Numbered from the stretch's first letter, positions 18,337-28,041 are shown. The stretch: 64,000 bases of DNA from Pseudomonadota bacterium (GCA_022360315.1 JAKSDA010000564.1:1-64000), one strand, 5' to 3'. Translations and numbers: made by a program. The notes: generated by a model not told the origin, from the letters alone.

Positions 18337-19368
18337 ATGCGAACGACTGCATTTCGTTTGTCAGTCGGAGCGGTATCGCTATATGCGCTGATCACTGCTC
18401 CATGGATTCAATCGACTGCTGCCAGCGGCGACGACCGCACAGGCAAGAGTCGATCGGCCAGAACCTATGTCCAGGTCGGCACGCCGACCACAGGACTCAA
18501 CCGCGCCCTTGGACTGCCGGTCTGGCGGTTTCCGCAGATGGACCAATTTGTCCCGTTATTTGGCCCGTTTGTCCCACTCATCGGATTTAATACATCGGGC
18601 CACTTCGATCCGGTTCTCGGCCCTGGAAATGGAAATTCACCTCCGCTCTCGCCGACCACGCCCGGCAATGCACTCATCGCGTCTCACTTTGACGCATTCG
18701 GGCTTTCCTTCACGGGGATTTCCCCCGGCAGCGTGCCCGACGAGGTCCTCAATGTGCCTGTCGATGACACCGCCGTGCTGGTCGACGATTTTGGGGTGAG
18801 AAACGAGCCCGTACCATGTGCGAGCGAGGTCGATGATCCGGCGGTGATCAGTCGGGCCGGGCCGTGCAGCGAGGGGGTCACCCTGGGCCAGTGGATGTCG
18901 GCATGGGGCATCTCGCGGACCAGGTGTCGTGCCGACGGCACGGCGCAGATCAGAATCAACGTTCGCAAACTGCGGCCCAACCGAATGTACTCGATCTGGC
19001 TGATCGTCGAGGATTTCGACGGACAGGACCCAGCCAGCCTGATCCGGCCCATTCCATTCGGCGGCGTGCCCAATATCTTTGTCACCGACAAACGGGGCTC
19101 GGCCACCTGGGTACGAGAACTCGGCTTCTGCCCACAAACCGATCCCAGAGTGCTGAACTATGTGATCGTGAACCGTGCCAACGGGCAGAATTATGGTGGC
19201 GTACCTGCACCATTCCTCAACCAAGAAGATCCGGATACCGCATTTGACGGATATCGAGGATTTATCCCGGGCACTGTCGCCCAGGTGCAACTGAGCTTCA
19301 ATGTCGGCGGTATTCCGGTCGATCCGTCCGACGTACCGCCTCTGCCGCTGTCGCTCGAACACCATTAG
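18337..19368 (+). CDS. Secreted hypothetical protein
   Basis: A 343-residue protein with a signal peptide (MRTTAFRLSVGAVSLYALIT, cleavage likely after TAAS near residue 30) and a good purine-rich ribosome site (AGGGGGG, 18326-18332). The mature part is Pro/Gly/Asp-rich and predicted to be mainly beta. Segments such as NRMYSIWLIVEDFDG and GTVAQVQLSFNVGG resemble beta-sandwich strands. Several Cys are present (VPCASE, GPCSEG, RTRCRAD, GFCPQT), fitting an exported disulphide-bonded protein. No family recognised. The base usage is less GC-biased than the TPR genes around it. Confidence 0.62.
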   Translation: MRTTAFRLSVGAVSLYALITAPWIQSTAASGDDRTGKSRSARTYVQVGTPTTGLNRALGLPVWRFPQMDQFVPLFGPFVPLIGFNTSGHFDPVLGPGNGNSPPLSPTTPGNALIASHFDAFGLSFTGISPGSVPDEVLNVPVDDTAVLVDDFGVRNEPVPCASEVDDPAVISRAGPCSEGVTLGQWMSAWGISRTRCRADGTAQIRINVRKLRPNRMYSIWLIVEDFDGQDPASLIRPIPFGGVPNIFVTDKRGSATWVRELGFCPQTDPRVLNYVIVNRANGQNYGGVPAPFLNQEDPDTAFDGYRGFIPGTVAQVQLSFNVGGIPVDPSDVPPLPLSLEHH

Positions 19369-19439
19369 CCCGGATTGCCCGGGTTATTGCTCGAGCTAGT
19401 GGTTGTGGCCAGGCTGCCAGGCTGCCCCGAGCACTCGGT

Positions 19440-19556
19440 GTGCTCCAGGTGAGGCCTTCCGGCTCCAGCCGGAGCACGCTTTGTGCGTCCGGGCAGCGGT
19501 TCGTCGTCGGGGCCATGGAGTTCTCCAGCGACGTGTGGTTGGTGCGCCTCGACTGA
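19440..19556 (+). pseudogene. Possible C-terminal remnant of a beta-propeller protein
   Basis: A short open frame ends at TGA 19554-19556 and reads like a real C terminus: SGQRFVVGAMEFSSDVWLVR. The 'SDVWLVRL' ending is typical of the last blade of TolB-like propellers found at the end of myxobacterial kinases and dipeptidyl-peptidase-like proteins. No start or upstream body is present, so it is a leftover if real. Only 39 codons support it. Confidence 0.28.
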
Positions 19557-19589
19557 CCCAGTCAATCCGCACAAGGCTGCGTCTACCCT

Positions 19590-19698
19590 GGCATGACAAC
19601 GATCGATAACCAGATAACACATTGCGGTGGCCAGGCGCTCGGCCAAAATCTGCACCAGGTAGGGCATGACAACGATCGATAACCAGATAACACATTGC
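19590..19698. repeat. 36-bp direct repeat, two copies
   Basis: The same 36 bases occur at 19590-19625 and 19663-19698 (beginning GGCATGACAACGATCGATAA), 73 bp apart. The second copy lies directly before the S41 peptidase gene, so a recent local duplication of its leader is the simplest reading. Each copy offers an in-frame-looking ATG (19666 in copy two), but the signal peptide puts the real start at 19723. Confidence 0.75.
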
Positions 19699-19722
19699 AG
19701 TAACACGAGACTCACCCGTGCG

Positions 19723-21939
19723 ATGGCTACGTTGGCCAGCGCCGCTCTGATCATCGTCGGTGTCGTGGGGTGCGGCGTGGGCGACCGGTCTGACGAGGCC
19801 AGCGCTGTGGTCCTGGACAGCACTGTGCTCGACGTCCCGACGGACGTCTGCGACCGAGTGATCGGCGGCCCGCCGGGCGATGGTCCACGTCTCCTCGGTG
19901 CGTCCCGGGCTCACGCCACAGTCCGCTTTTTCGCGCCGGTGGACAACTACGTCGAGGTCGACCAGGCGCTCGTCGCCGCGCTCAGCGATGATTCGGGGCT
20001 CGCCGGTTACGCAGCCCAGCTCCCCGCCGCGTGCGCCGTGGACGCGACGATCAGACACCTCAGACCCGCTCGCGTCTGGATGTTGGGTCCCTTGGCGGTC
20101 GTCCGGCCGGGACCGGGTCCGGTCCAAATTCCTCAGCACGCGGAGGCGGTGGCGATCGACTTGCGCTGGCTGGCCGAGCGGCCGGGTTTGAAGGCCGCGC
20201 TCTCGACGGCAGGTGCCGCGGTGTTCCCCGACGGGTTCGCCTGGCCCGCGGCCACTGTGCGGACCCACGCCGGTTACGTCGATGAGGTGTGGCGGGAGCT
20301 GTTCGGGGCGGATTTGTTCACCATCTACGAGATGGGCGTCGGGCAACGTGCCGCCGAGGCTGTCGCCGGCACGGCAGACCGAGCGCGCCCGGTCGCTGTT
20401 GTCACGGGCGCGCGTCTCGCCCCCACAGCGGCGCGGTTTGCCGGAGCTGTGCGGATCGCGGGGCAGGCCTACCTGCTGGGCGCCAGCGTACCCGCTCAGG
20501 TCGCCGAGAGCGACTGGGTACCAGTCGGCCGGCGCGGGCTCGCGGTCCGCACTCGAGAGCTCCTCGACGCAGATGGTCAGCCATGGCCGGACGAGATCCC
20601 GACCGACGTGATCGGCGGCGAATCGGTCGATGGGATCACGTCGCTTCCCGGGGCTCCGAGCCCGATGGACGCTCCACCCGCGACGCGGGCCCCGTTTGTG
20701 TCATTCGATCCTCTCGACACTCAGCAGGACAGCACGGTCGACCGCGCGGTGGGCCGCGCCGGCCTCCTGACCTTGCACGGGGCAGCGCGTCTATTCTACC
20801 CCCACATGGCGATCGTGGGCGCGGACTTCGACGCCGCCCTGCACCGTGGCTGGGACGACCTGGACGGCGCCGAGCCGCTGAGCCGAGACGAGTACCGCGT
20901 CGCCCTCGCCCGGCTCACGTCGCCGCTCAGGGATGGCCACGTCATCCTTCGCGACTTCGCGGGGTCGTCGCCTCCGAGCAGGGCTCTCCCATTTGTCGTC
21001 GAGCACGTCGCCGGGGCTCCCGTGATCGCGGGCACAGCGGCCGACGAGCTGCGACCCGGCGATACCGTCCTGTCGGTCGGAGGGAGGCCGGTAGCCGAGA
21101 TCTACGCCGAGCTCGCTGCCACCATGTCGGCCGCGACCGAGTCCAACCGGCTGTACCGAAGCGGCGTGCTGATGGCGCGGGGGTCGGGCCCGACGGACGT
21201 CGAAGTTCGCGGCATTGACGGGGTAGTGCGCGTCGAGACGGTGCCGCCGGTCGACAACTTCTCCACCTACTACACTCTGCTCCAGGACATGCTGGGCGGG
21301 CCGTCGGGCTGGCTGGAAGGCCCTGCCCGGAACGACCTCTATTACGTCAACTTTGCAGAGGATTCAGTGTTCCTCTTTCCGGACAACGCGGACGTCCTGG
21401 GACACCTCCAGGCCGCTCAGAGCGCCCGCGGGATCATCCTCGACCTGCGCGACTATCCCGGCTACGACGTGCTCGATGGCGTGGCCCGCGTGATCGGCGA
21501 CCAGTATCTCAGCCCGCAGTTCGCGATTCCGAACTACCTGGGTCCCGGTGCGCCGCAGCTCGAAGGCTACAGCTGGAGCTGGCCGGGGCCACCTCCGGGC
21601 ACCGAGCTCTCGATGCCCGCGGTCCTGCTCGTCGGCCCGGCCACCATCAGCCGAACAGAGACCATGGCCCAGGCGTTGGTCGGCGCGGGACGAGTCACCG
21701 TTGTCGGTCTCACCACGGCGGCGACGAATGGCGACATCACGGGCGTCGAGCTCCCCGGCCGCCTGGGTGTGACGTTCACCGGTACCGAGACCAGGAACGT
21801 CGACGGCTCGGTATTCTACGACATCGGAGTCCCCCTCGACGTCATGGTACCGCGGACCGCCTCCGCTCTCGCCGCGGGTCTCGACCTCGACATTGAGGCT
21901 GCCGTCGAGGTACTCGACGCGGCGACGCCCACCCCCTGA
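19723..21939 (+). CDS. S41-family peptidase lipoprotein with PDZ domain
   Basis: A 738-residue protein. The start MATLASAALIIVGVVGCGV gives a lipoprotein signal with Cys17 (lipobox VVGC). Residues about 30-320 form an uncharacterised N-terminal domain. A helical S41 segment (about 350-425) and a PDZ-like part with LRPGDTVLSVGGRPVAEIY (about 435-470) follow, then the S41 core with LDLRDYPGYD, the nucleophile Ser643 in ISRTETMAQAL, and GVPLDVMVP. The canonical Lys of C-terminal processing proteases is not obvious, so it is closer to the tricorn-like S41 type. It probably acts in the periplasm. Its strong preference for C- and G-ending codons seems higher than in the neighbours, which hints at transfer. 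Confidence 0.8.
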   Translation: MATLASAALIIVGVVGCGVGDRSDEASAVVLDSTVLDVPTDVCDRVIGGPPGDGPRLLGASRAHATVRFFAPVDNYVEVDQALVAALSDDSGLAGYAAQLPAACAVDATIRHLRPARVWMLGPLAVVRPGPGPVQIPQHAEAVAIDLRWLAERPGLKAALSTAGAAVFPDGFAWPAATVRTHAGYVDEVWRELFGADLFTIYEMGVGQRAAEAVAGTADRARPVAVVTGARLAPTAARFAGAVRIAGQAYLLGASVPAQVAESDWVPVGRRGLAVRTRELLDADGQPWPDEIPTDVIGGESVDGITSLPGAPSPMDAPPATRAPFVSFDPLDTQQDSTVDRAVGRAGLLTLHGAARLFYPHMAIVGADFDAALHRGWDDLDGAEPLSRDEYRVALARLTSPLRDGHVILRDFAGSSPPSRALPFVVEHVAGAPVIAGTAADELRPGDTVLSVGGRPVAEIYAELAATMSAATESNRLYRSGVLMARGSGPTDVEVRGIDGVVRVETVPPVDNFSTYYTLLQDMLGGPSGWLEGPARNDLYYVNFAEDSVFLFPDNADVLGHLQAAQSARGIILDLRDYPGYDVLDGVARVIGDQYLSPQFAIPNYLGPGAPQLEGYSWSWPGPPPGTELSMPAVLLVGPATISRTETMAQALVGAGRVTVVGLTTAATNGDITGVELPGRLGVTFTGTETRNVDGSVFYDIGVPLDVMVPRTASALAAGLDLDIEAAVEVLDAATPTP

Positions 21940-22055
21940 TCCCACTCCTGCCCGACCCATGGCAGCGCCGATTGCTGCCGGCGGTGTCCCGCCGCTCGCG
22001 GAGCAGAGGTATAGTCTGCAGCTCGGTACACGACTGCCCACCACGGACTGACTAT

Positions 22056-25000
22056 ATGGCCAAGGATCCTCCTGCCCCGAGCCTCGACGAAGCGTTGGCG
22101 GCGCTCTCAGAGGGCGACCTGCCCGAGAGCGTAGAAGACAGACTGAAAACTCGACCGCCCGAGCCGCCGCCATCGAGTCCGCCTCCGCCTCCGGGATCGC
22201 CTCAGCGCTCGACCGGACCAATCCCGCCGCCACCCCCGGGATCGCCCATGCGCGACCAGCCGTCGGCGCCGGGGCAAAAAACTCCCCGGCCGGACCGGAA
22301 AACTCCCCGGACGCAACGGACCACGCCCAGGCCAGAACGGACCACGCCCAGGCCAGAACGGACCACGCCCAGGCCAGAACGGACCACGCCCAGGCCGGAA
22401 CGGATCACTCCTCCGGCCCAGACTGCGCGCCGGGCCGGAACTCCGGCGCGCGGCCAGCGTGCCCTGCCGGCGCAGAGACAGGAAGGGTCCGCACAGGAGA
22501 CAGAGGCCCGCCGGGCTGCGCGCCGGGCCAGAACGCCGGCGCGCGGCCAGCGCGCCGCCATACCGGCGCAGAAGCAGGAGGAGGTCGAGCAAGAGGCGGC
22601 GGCCCGTCGGGCTGCCCGCCGGGCCAGAACTCCGGCTCGTGGCCAGCGCGCCGCGGGGCCGGCGCAGAGGCAGGAGGGGGCCGATAAAGAGGCGGTCAAG
22701 CCGCGCCACTCGGCCACACCTCTCCATCTCAAGACGGCCAATCTCAGCGGCCAGGCACAGGCACTCGTGCGCACGTGCGAGGACGAGATCGAACGCGCAA
22801 CCGAGCCCCAGCGGATCGCCAAATTACACGTCGAGATCGCCCAGGTGTGCGAGGATTTGCTCGGCGACCCCGCCTCGGCATTGGCCCACTACAACGAGGC
22901 CCTCGAGGTGTCGCCCGAGAGCCTGCCCGCGCTGCGCGGGGTGCGCCGGCTGGCCATGGCCGCGGGCGACTGCGAGCGCGCAGTATCCCTGCTCGACGCC
23001 GAAGCGCGGGTCACGGCCGATGCCAAGGCCACGGCCATGTTGTTTTTCGAGAAGGGGCGTCTGCTCGAGGATTTTCTCGGCCGCGCCCAGGACGCTGCAA
23101 CGGCCTACGCCCATGCTCTCGACCTGGACTCGGGCAATCTGTCTGTGCTCAAGGCAGCAAACCGACTGGCCGCCGACAAGTCCGATTCGGAAGAACTCGC
23201 CTCCTCGTACGAGCGAGCTGCCAATGCGGTGACCAACGACCCACAGCTGCGCGCTGCGTTTCTTCTCCAGCGCGCCGAGATCGCCGAGAGGAGCTTCGGT
23301 GACAGCGCCAGCGCGGTGAATTTCTACGAATCGGCGCTCAGGCTCGATCCGCGAGCACTCGGCGCCATCGATGCGCTCAAGCGGCTCTATCACAAAAACC
23401 GCGATTGGAGTCATTTGGTGACAGTGCTCGAGCGCGAGGCCGAGCAGACCTCCGACGAGCGGATTCGCGCCATATCGCTTCATCACGCCGGGCGTCTATT
23501 GGTCGACCGGCTGGGCAATCGCAGCGACGCCCTGCGCGCTCTGGCCCGCGCGGCCAAGGCGACCGGCAACCGCGACCGCCTGGTATTGGAGGACCTCGCC
23601 CGCCTCTACGAGGGCTCTGAAAAGTACGAAGCCCTCACCCGAGCACTCGAAGTACTGGCCGAAATCGTCACCGAGCCGGCCGAGAAAGTCGAGATCCTGC
23701 ACCGGATCGGCCACGTGCTCGAGTCGCGTCTGGACGACGAAGAGACCGCGATTCGCGCCTATCAGGCAGCTCTTGCCATCGATGCCACTCACGTGCCCAC
23801 ATTGCGCGCGCTCGGCGCATTGCTCGCCCGGCGAGGCGAGTTTGTCCAGCTGGTCGAGATGTTGCTGCAAGAGGCCGAAGCCGTGGACGACACCCGGCGG
23901 CGCGCCCAGGCCCACGCTCGGGTCGGCGAAATACTCGACGCCAAGCTTCACCGGCCGAGCGACGCCATCGACCACTACGCCCGCGCCCTGTCACTGACCC
24001 CAGACAATGTGGCGTCATTTCGCGCGCTCACCCGGCTCTACGCCCAGAGCGGACGCTTCCGCGAGCTGGTCGAGCTCTACGAACGCGCTCTCGACCAGAC
24101 CCAAAACCGGTCGCGTCGGATCGCCTACCTGTTTAAGATCGGCTCCATTCACGAGGACTCGCTGGCCGATCCGGCCAACGCCGCCTATGCCTATCGCCGG
24201 GTCTTGGAGCTCGACTCCAAAAATCTCGTCGCAGTCCATGCACTGCAGCGTATGGCCGAGCAGGCTGGGCGCTGGGACGAACTGGTCGCCGCGCTCGAAC
24301 TCGAGGCCGAGGAGAGCGAGGACGACGAACTGGTCGCCGCGCTCTTGCACCGCGCCGGTACCGTGCTCGACGAGCAACTGGGCCAGCGAGAGGCTGCCAT
24401 CGACCGCTTTCGCAAGGTGCTCGACAGCCATCCCGAATATGTTCCGGCGCTGTCCAGCCTGGGCCGGCTCTACTACCGCGCCGGCCGCTGGGAGGACCTG
24501 CTCGATATCTACCAGCGCGAGATGACCGCCCAGCCCGATCGGCCCGATGCCGTGGTGGTTTTCTACAAGATGGGCGAGTTGTGTGAAACCCGGCTGGGTC
24601 GCGACGAAGACGCCATCGAGTACTACCGCCAGGCGGCCCAGCGAGACCCGTCGTATCGCCCGGCGCTGTCGGCGCTCGCCCGCAAGCTGCGCGAGCGCGA
24701 CGCCTGGGCCGAACTGGTCGACGTCTTCGAGCTCGAATTGCAGGGGATCAACGACCCGCGAGCCAAGGCATTTACCCTGTGGAATGCCGGTGCAGTGTAC
24801 GAGGAGAGGCTCGAGCGCCCCGACAAGGCGATCGCCTGCTACGAGCGCGCCCGCCTTGCCTCACCAGATTACTGGCCAGCAACACTGGAGCTGACCCGCC
24901 TGCGCAACGAGGAAGCGTCGTGGTCGGACCTGGTCGACGATCTCGAACGGGTGGGCGAAGACTTCGACGACGAGGTGGTCACCGGTGCTGCCCTCCTGCG

Positions 25001-27734
25001 CCAGGGCGCGATCTGGCGCGATCACCTCGGCGACCGCGAACGGGCCACCCAGTGCTTCGAGACCCTGGCCGGCTACGATTCGGGCAAGCTGCCGGCGCTG
25101 CTCGCCCTCGAATCGCTCTACTCCGATGCCGAGTCGTGGGCCGCGCTGGCCAATGCCTATGCCGTGGAGTCCGATTCAGTGGCCGATCCCGCGGCGCGCG
25201 CCGCTTCGTTGCGCGCCCTGGCGCGGGTCCAGGAAGTCAAGAGTATCGGCTCGATCGAGGACCTGGTGGCCACCTACGAGGCCATCCTGGGCGTCTTGCC
25301 CGACGACGAGAACGCCCTCCTGGCCCTCGAGCGGATCGCCGGAGAGCGCAAAAACCGCGATGCCCTGGCCATGGTCTACCGCAAGCTGGGCAAGGCCAGT
25401 GACGATCCAGGTCTGTCGGCCCGCTACTTGACCAGCATGGGCCATGCCCGCGAGATCAGCGGCGATCCCAACGCCATTGCGGCCTATCGCACTGCGCTCG
25501 AAGAAGATGCCGAGTGTCTGGCCGCCATTCGCGGCCTCGCCCGCACGGCCCAGGCACTGGGCGATGCCCGCTCGTTATCCGAAGCCTGGCGGCGCGAGGC
25601 CAAGGTCGTGCGCGACGCTCGCACGGCCGCCGATCTCCTGGTCAAGAGCGCTGTTGTTCGGCTCGAAGAGCTCGAAGCGGCCGACACTGCCATGCGCGAT
25701 CTCGAGCGGGCGCTGGAAATCTGGCCGGACGGACAAAACGCCGCGGAACGGCTGTGCGAACCACTTCTGGCCGCCGGCCGGGTCGACTATCTGATCGACG
25801 TACTGTCCCGCGCGGCCGGGTCGGCCAGGTCGCCCGAAGCCACTGCCGAACACTGGTTGCGCGTGTCCGATATCCGCTTCGAAAAACAGGGCGATCTGGC
25901 CGCCGCGCTCACCGCGCTCGAACGGGCCCTGGCCGCCGCGCCCGATCATCTGGCCGCCGTGCGCAGACTCGGCGATCTCTACCGCTACGACCACCGCTAC
26001 CGCGATGCGGTCGGTGCCTACGAACGGGCCATCGAGCTGGCCACCGACGACGCTCAGCGCTGGCGCCTGCACCTCGAACTGGCCGAGATATTTCGCGAAC
26101 ACCTGGGCGACGCGGTGCGGGCCCGGGCCTGCCTGACCACGGCGATCGACCTGGGCGATGCCGACGACCCCAACTATCCGCTCGCCCTGGCCAGTCTGGC
26201 CGAGATCCAGCTCAAGCTGGGCGATGCCGATGCGGCGGTCAGCACAGCCCGACGCATGGTGGAGACAGCTGACGACGACGACAGTCAGGCTTCAGCGCTG
26301 GTGTTCTGGGCCGAGATCGAGGCTCAGCGCGGCGAGCTGGACCGGTCCGAGCGGGCTCTGGCCAAGGCAGTGGCGCTCAGTGGCGCGGAGGGCGAGGCCG
26401 GTCGTCTGTTGCGCGACCTGATCGCCAAGCACAAGCGCAGCTGGGCTGGGTATGCCAAGGGCATGACCGCGTATATCCAGCGGCTGGCCGCGGTCCAGCA
26501 AAACTCGGGCGATCCCGACCAGCGCGATGAACTGATCCGGGCCTATATCGAGCTGGCCCGTACCCACAGCGATCGCATGGGGCTTCCGCGCAACGCCATT
26601 GCCAATCTCGAAGAGGGCATGGCCACGACAGGCGGAGATCTGACTCTGGCCTGGGAGTTGGTCCCACTTCTGCAGAATGCCGGCCGATTCAAGGACACGG
26701 TGGCGCTGTTGCGCGAGCTTTTGGCCAGCGACGTGGCGCGGCCCGAAATCTGGCGTTCACTGGCGCAAACCCTGGATGATATGAAACGGCCGGAGTATGC
26801 CGACATTCATCTGGCTCCCCTGATCGTGCTCAGCGCGGCCACTGAGAACGAACGCGCGCGGCTGCGCAAGCGCGCGTCCGGCCAGGCTGCGGCCGAGTCA
26901 TTTGCCATCGACACCCTGCGTGTACTGGCTACCGAGCGGGCATTATCGACTGCGGCGGCCGAGTTATTGGCGGCCATTGCCGACGGCGTGGGCAAGCTAT
27001 ATCCGCCCGATTTCGACCGCCTGGGCATCTCCCGACGCGATCGGGTAGCGGCGCGGTCGCGTCATCCACTGCGCGTGATGGCCGACCAGGTGGCCGGCAT
27101 TTTTGGCATCGAGTACGAGCTCTATGTGCACTCGCGGGATGAGCCCGAGGTATCGGTCGAGTTGACCGAGCCACCGGCGGTGGTCGTGGCCGAGCGCGTT
27201 GCGCAGCGTCCCGAGGCCGAGCAGGTCTTTTTGCTGGCCTATGCCATGGCGCCGATTGCCGGCCGGTTTTATCCCGCGGACAAGCTGTCGGCCAGCGAGC
27301 TCGAGGTGCTCCTGGTCGGTGCGACCCGTTCTGTGGTGGCTGGTTTTGGTGACGATCGAAGCAACGTCGACGAGCTCGACCAGACCGCCCAGCGCATCCG
27401 CAAGGCGGTTCCGCGCCGGTGGCGCAAGGCGTTCGAGGCGGCAGCGTCGAGTTATTCGACCAGCCTGACCAGTGATTTTTCGGCCTGGCAGCGCTCGCTC
27501 GACATCACGGCGATGCGGGCCGCGCTGCTGCTTGCCGACGATCTAGGCGCATCGGTAACAGTCTTGACAGAAGCCGAAGATCTGGCCGGGTCGCCGGGCC
27601 CGGAAGTGCTGGCCAGCTCTCCGCTCATCGCGGGCCTGGTGCGTTTTTGGGCCTCGGACAAGGCGGTCACCGTGCGCCGAGAGACCGGCTTGCTCGGCGG
27701 CGGCAAGGCCAGCGAGGGAACGGCCGAGAGTTGA
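22056..27734 (+). CDS. Giant TPR protein with proline/arginine-rich N terminus
   Basis: A 1,892-residue protein, start chosen at MAKDPPAPSLDEALAALSEG; an ATG 28 codons upstream gives an unlikely tail. Residues about 30-230 are disordered: a Pro-rich segment, then repeats of PRPERTT, then three units of about 31 residues around ARRARTPARGQRA. From residue 235 to about 1600 are successive TPR-like helical pairs, many with the pattern 'ALE(L/I)DP...A..AL.RL...' (for example AIDHYARALSLTPDNVASFRAL). The last 290 residues are a different helical domain with FGIEYELYVHSRDEPEV. There is no signal peptide or membrane segment, so it is cytoplasmic. Giant TPR proteins of this type are common in Nannocystineae; their partners are unknown. 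Confidence 0.75.
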   Translation: MAKDPPAPSLDEALAALSEGDLPESVEDRLKTRPPEPPPSSPPPPPGSPQRSTGPIPPPPPGSPMRDQPSAPGQKTPRPDRKTPRTQRTTPRPERTTPRPERTTPRPERTTPRPERITPPAQTARRAGTPARGQRALPAQRQEGSAQETEARRAARRARTPARGQRAAIPAQKQEEVEQEAAARRAARRARTPARGQRAAGPAQRQEGADKEAVKPRHSATPLHLKTANLSGQAQALVRTCEDEIERATEPQRIAKLHVEIAQVCEDLLGDPASALAHYNEALEVSPESLPALRGVRRLAMAAGDCERAVSLLDAEARVTADAKATAMLFFEKGRLLEDFLGRAQDAATAYAHALDLDSGNLSVLKAANRLAADKSDSEELASSYERAANAVTNDPQLRAAFLLQRAEIAERSFGDSASAVNFYESALRLDPRALGAIDALKRLYHKNRDWSHLVTVLEREAEQTSDERIRAISLHHAGRLLVDRLGNRSDALRALARAAKATGNRDRLVLEDLARLYEGSEKYEALTRALEVLAEIVTEPAEKVEILHRIGHVLESRLDDEETAIRAYQAALAIDATHVPTLRALGALLARRGEFVQLVEMLLQEAEAVDDTRRRAQAHARVGEILDAKLHRPSDAIDHYARALSLTPDNVASFRALTRLYAQSGRFRELVELYERALDQTQNRSRRIAYLFKIGSIHEDSLADPANAAYAYRRVLELDSKNLVAVHALQRMAEQAGRWDELVAALELEAEESEDDELVAALLHRAGTVLDEQLGQREAAIDRFRKVLDSHPEYVPALSSLGRLYYRAGRWEDLLDIYQREMTAQPDRPDAVVVFYKMGELCETRLGRDEDAIEYYRQAAQRDPSYRPALSALARKLRERDAWAELVDVFELELQGINDPRAKAFTLWNAGAVYEERLERPDKAIACYERARLASPDYWPATLELTRLRNEEASWSDLVDDLERVGEDFDDEVVTGAALLRQGAIWRDHLGDRERATQCFETLAGYDSGKLPALLALESLYSDAESWAALANAYAVESDSVADPAARAASLRALARVQEVKSIGSIEDLVATYEAILGVLPDDENALLALERIAGERKNRDALAMVYRKLGKASDDPGLSARYLTSMGHAREISGDPNAIAAYRTALEEDAECLAAIRGLARTAQALGDARSLSEAWRREAKVVRDARTAADLLVKSAVVRLEELEAADTAMRDLERALEIWPDGQNAAERLCEPLLAAGRVDYLIDVLSRAAGSARSPEATAEHWLRVSDIRFEKQGDLAAALTALERALAAAPDHLAAVRRLGDLYRYDHRYRDAVGAYERAIELATDDAQRWRLHLELAEIFREHLGDAVRARACLTTAIDLGDADDPNYPLALASLAEIQLKLGDADAAVSTARRMVETADDDDSQASALVFWAEIEAQRGELDRSERALAKAVALSGAEGEAGRLLRDLIAKHKRSWAGYAKGMTAYIQRLAAVQQNSGDPDQRDELIRAYIELARTHSDRMGLPRNAIANLEEGMATTGGDLTLAWELVPLLQNAGRFKDTVALLRELLASDVARPEIWRSLAQTLDDMKRPEYADIHLAPLIVLSAATENERARLRKRASGQAAAESFAIDTLRVLATERALSTAAAELLAAIADGVGKLYPPDFDRLGISRRDRVAARSRHPLRVMADQVAGIFGIEYELYVHSRDEPEVSVELTEPPAVVVAERVAQRPEAEQVFLLAYAMAPIAGRFYPADKLSASELEVLLVGATRSVVAGFGDDRSNVDELDQTAQRIRKAVPRRWRKAFEAAASSYSTSLTSDFSAWQRSLDITAMRAALLLADDLGASVTVLTEAEDLAGSPGPEVLASSPLIAGLVRFWASDKAVTVRRETGLLGGGKASEGTAES
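22320..22403 (+). repeat. 21-bp tandem repeat, four units
   Basis: Four adjacent 21-bp units (ACCACGCCCAGGCCAGAACG plus G); the first three are identical and the fourth has one change. They encode TTPRPER heptads in the disordered N terminus of the giant TPR protein. The near identity indicates recent slippage-type expansion. Confidence 0.9.
22425..22703 (+). repeat. Tandem repeat of about 93-96 bp, three units
   Basis: Three imperfect units encode ARR(A)(G/R)TPARGQRA followed by PAQ(R/K)QE and an acidic stretch. Each unit alternates a basic block (about +6) with an acidic block, giving a charge-patterned disordered region directly before the TPR body. Confidence 0.8.
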
Positions 27735-27757
27735 GGCTCGAGCGGTCTCGGCGAGCC
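27735..27757 (+). terminator. Possible terminator hairpin after the giant TPR gene
   Basis: GGCTCG (27735-27740) and CGAGCC (27752-27757) can pair around an 11-base loop directly at the stop codon of the TPR gene. There is no T run, so this is weak. Confidence 0.3.
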
Positions 27758-27765
27758 ACGCCGGT

Positions 27766-28041
27766 TCAGGGACTGGCCCCGGTATCGATCCACTCGGCGA
27801 CGAGGTCGATGTCGCCATCGGAAAGCGGGGTACCCAGGGGCATGGAGCTGCCGCTGCCGCGCGCGATGTTCTGCGTGCTGGCCAGTTTGTGCCACAAATA
27901 GCTGGCCAGCACATTCCCTGGCTCGATCAGGTTCATGTCCGACTGCGCGGAGGGAACTCCGATCAGCAGGTCCAGGGGTGCTTCGATATGGTTCTTTGGA
28001 ACATTCTGGACTTTCTCGCATTGCGACCGTGCCGCTGCCAT
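27766..28041 (-). pseudogene. C-terminal fragment of a cytochrome-like (PSCyt-type) protein
   Basis: A 91-residue frame with LIGVPSAQSDMNLIEPGNVLASYLWHKL and MPLGTPLSDGDIDLVAEWID. This is the usual C-terminal half of small c-type-cytochrome-like domains in myxobacterial lipoproteins, in which a CxxCH haem site comes about 20-30 residues earlier. That site is missing: the frame has a stop (TGA) four codons before the ATG, and the sequence further upstream is unrelated. It is most likely a truncated remnant, although translation as a small protein cannot be excluded. Confidence 0.6.

Noticed and set aside
19396..20346. Long minus-strand open frame opposite the S41 peptidase
   Set aside because: It is rich in Arg, His, Gly and Pro without motifs, and mirrors the strongly supported plus-strand gene; the length follows from the high GC content.
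22107..22822. Minus-strand frames through the tandem-repeat tract
   Set aside because: They are mirror images of the repeats (long Arg/Pro/Gly runs) and carry no independent signal.
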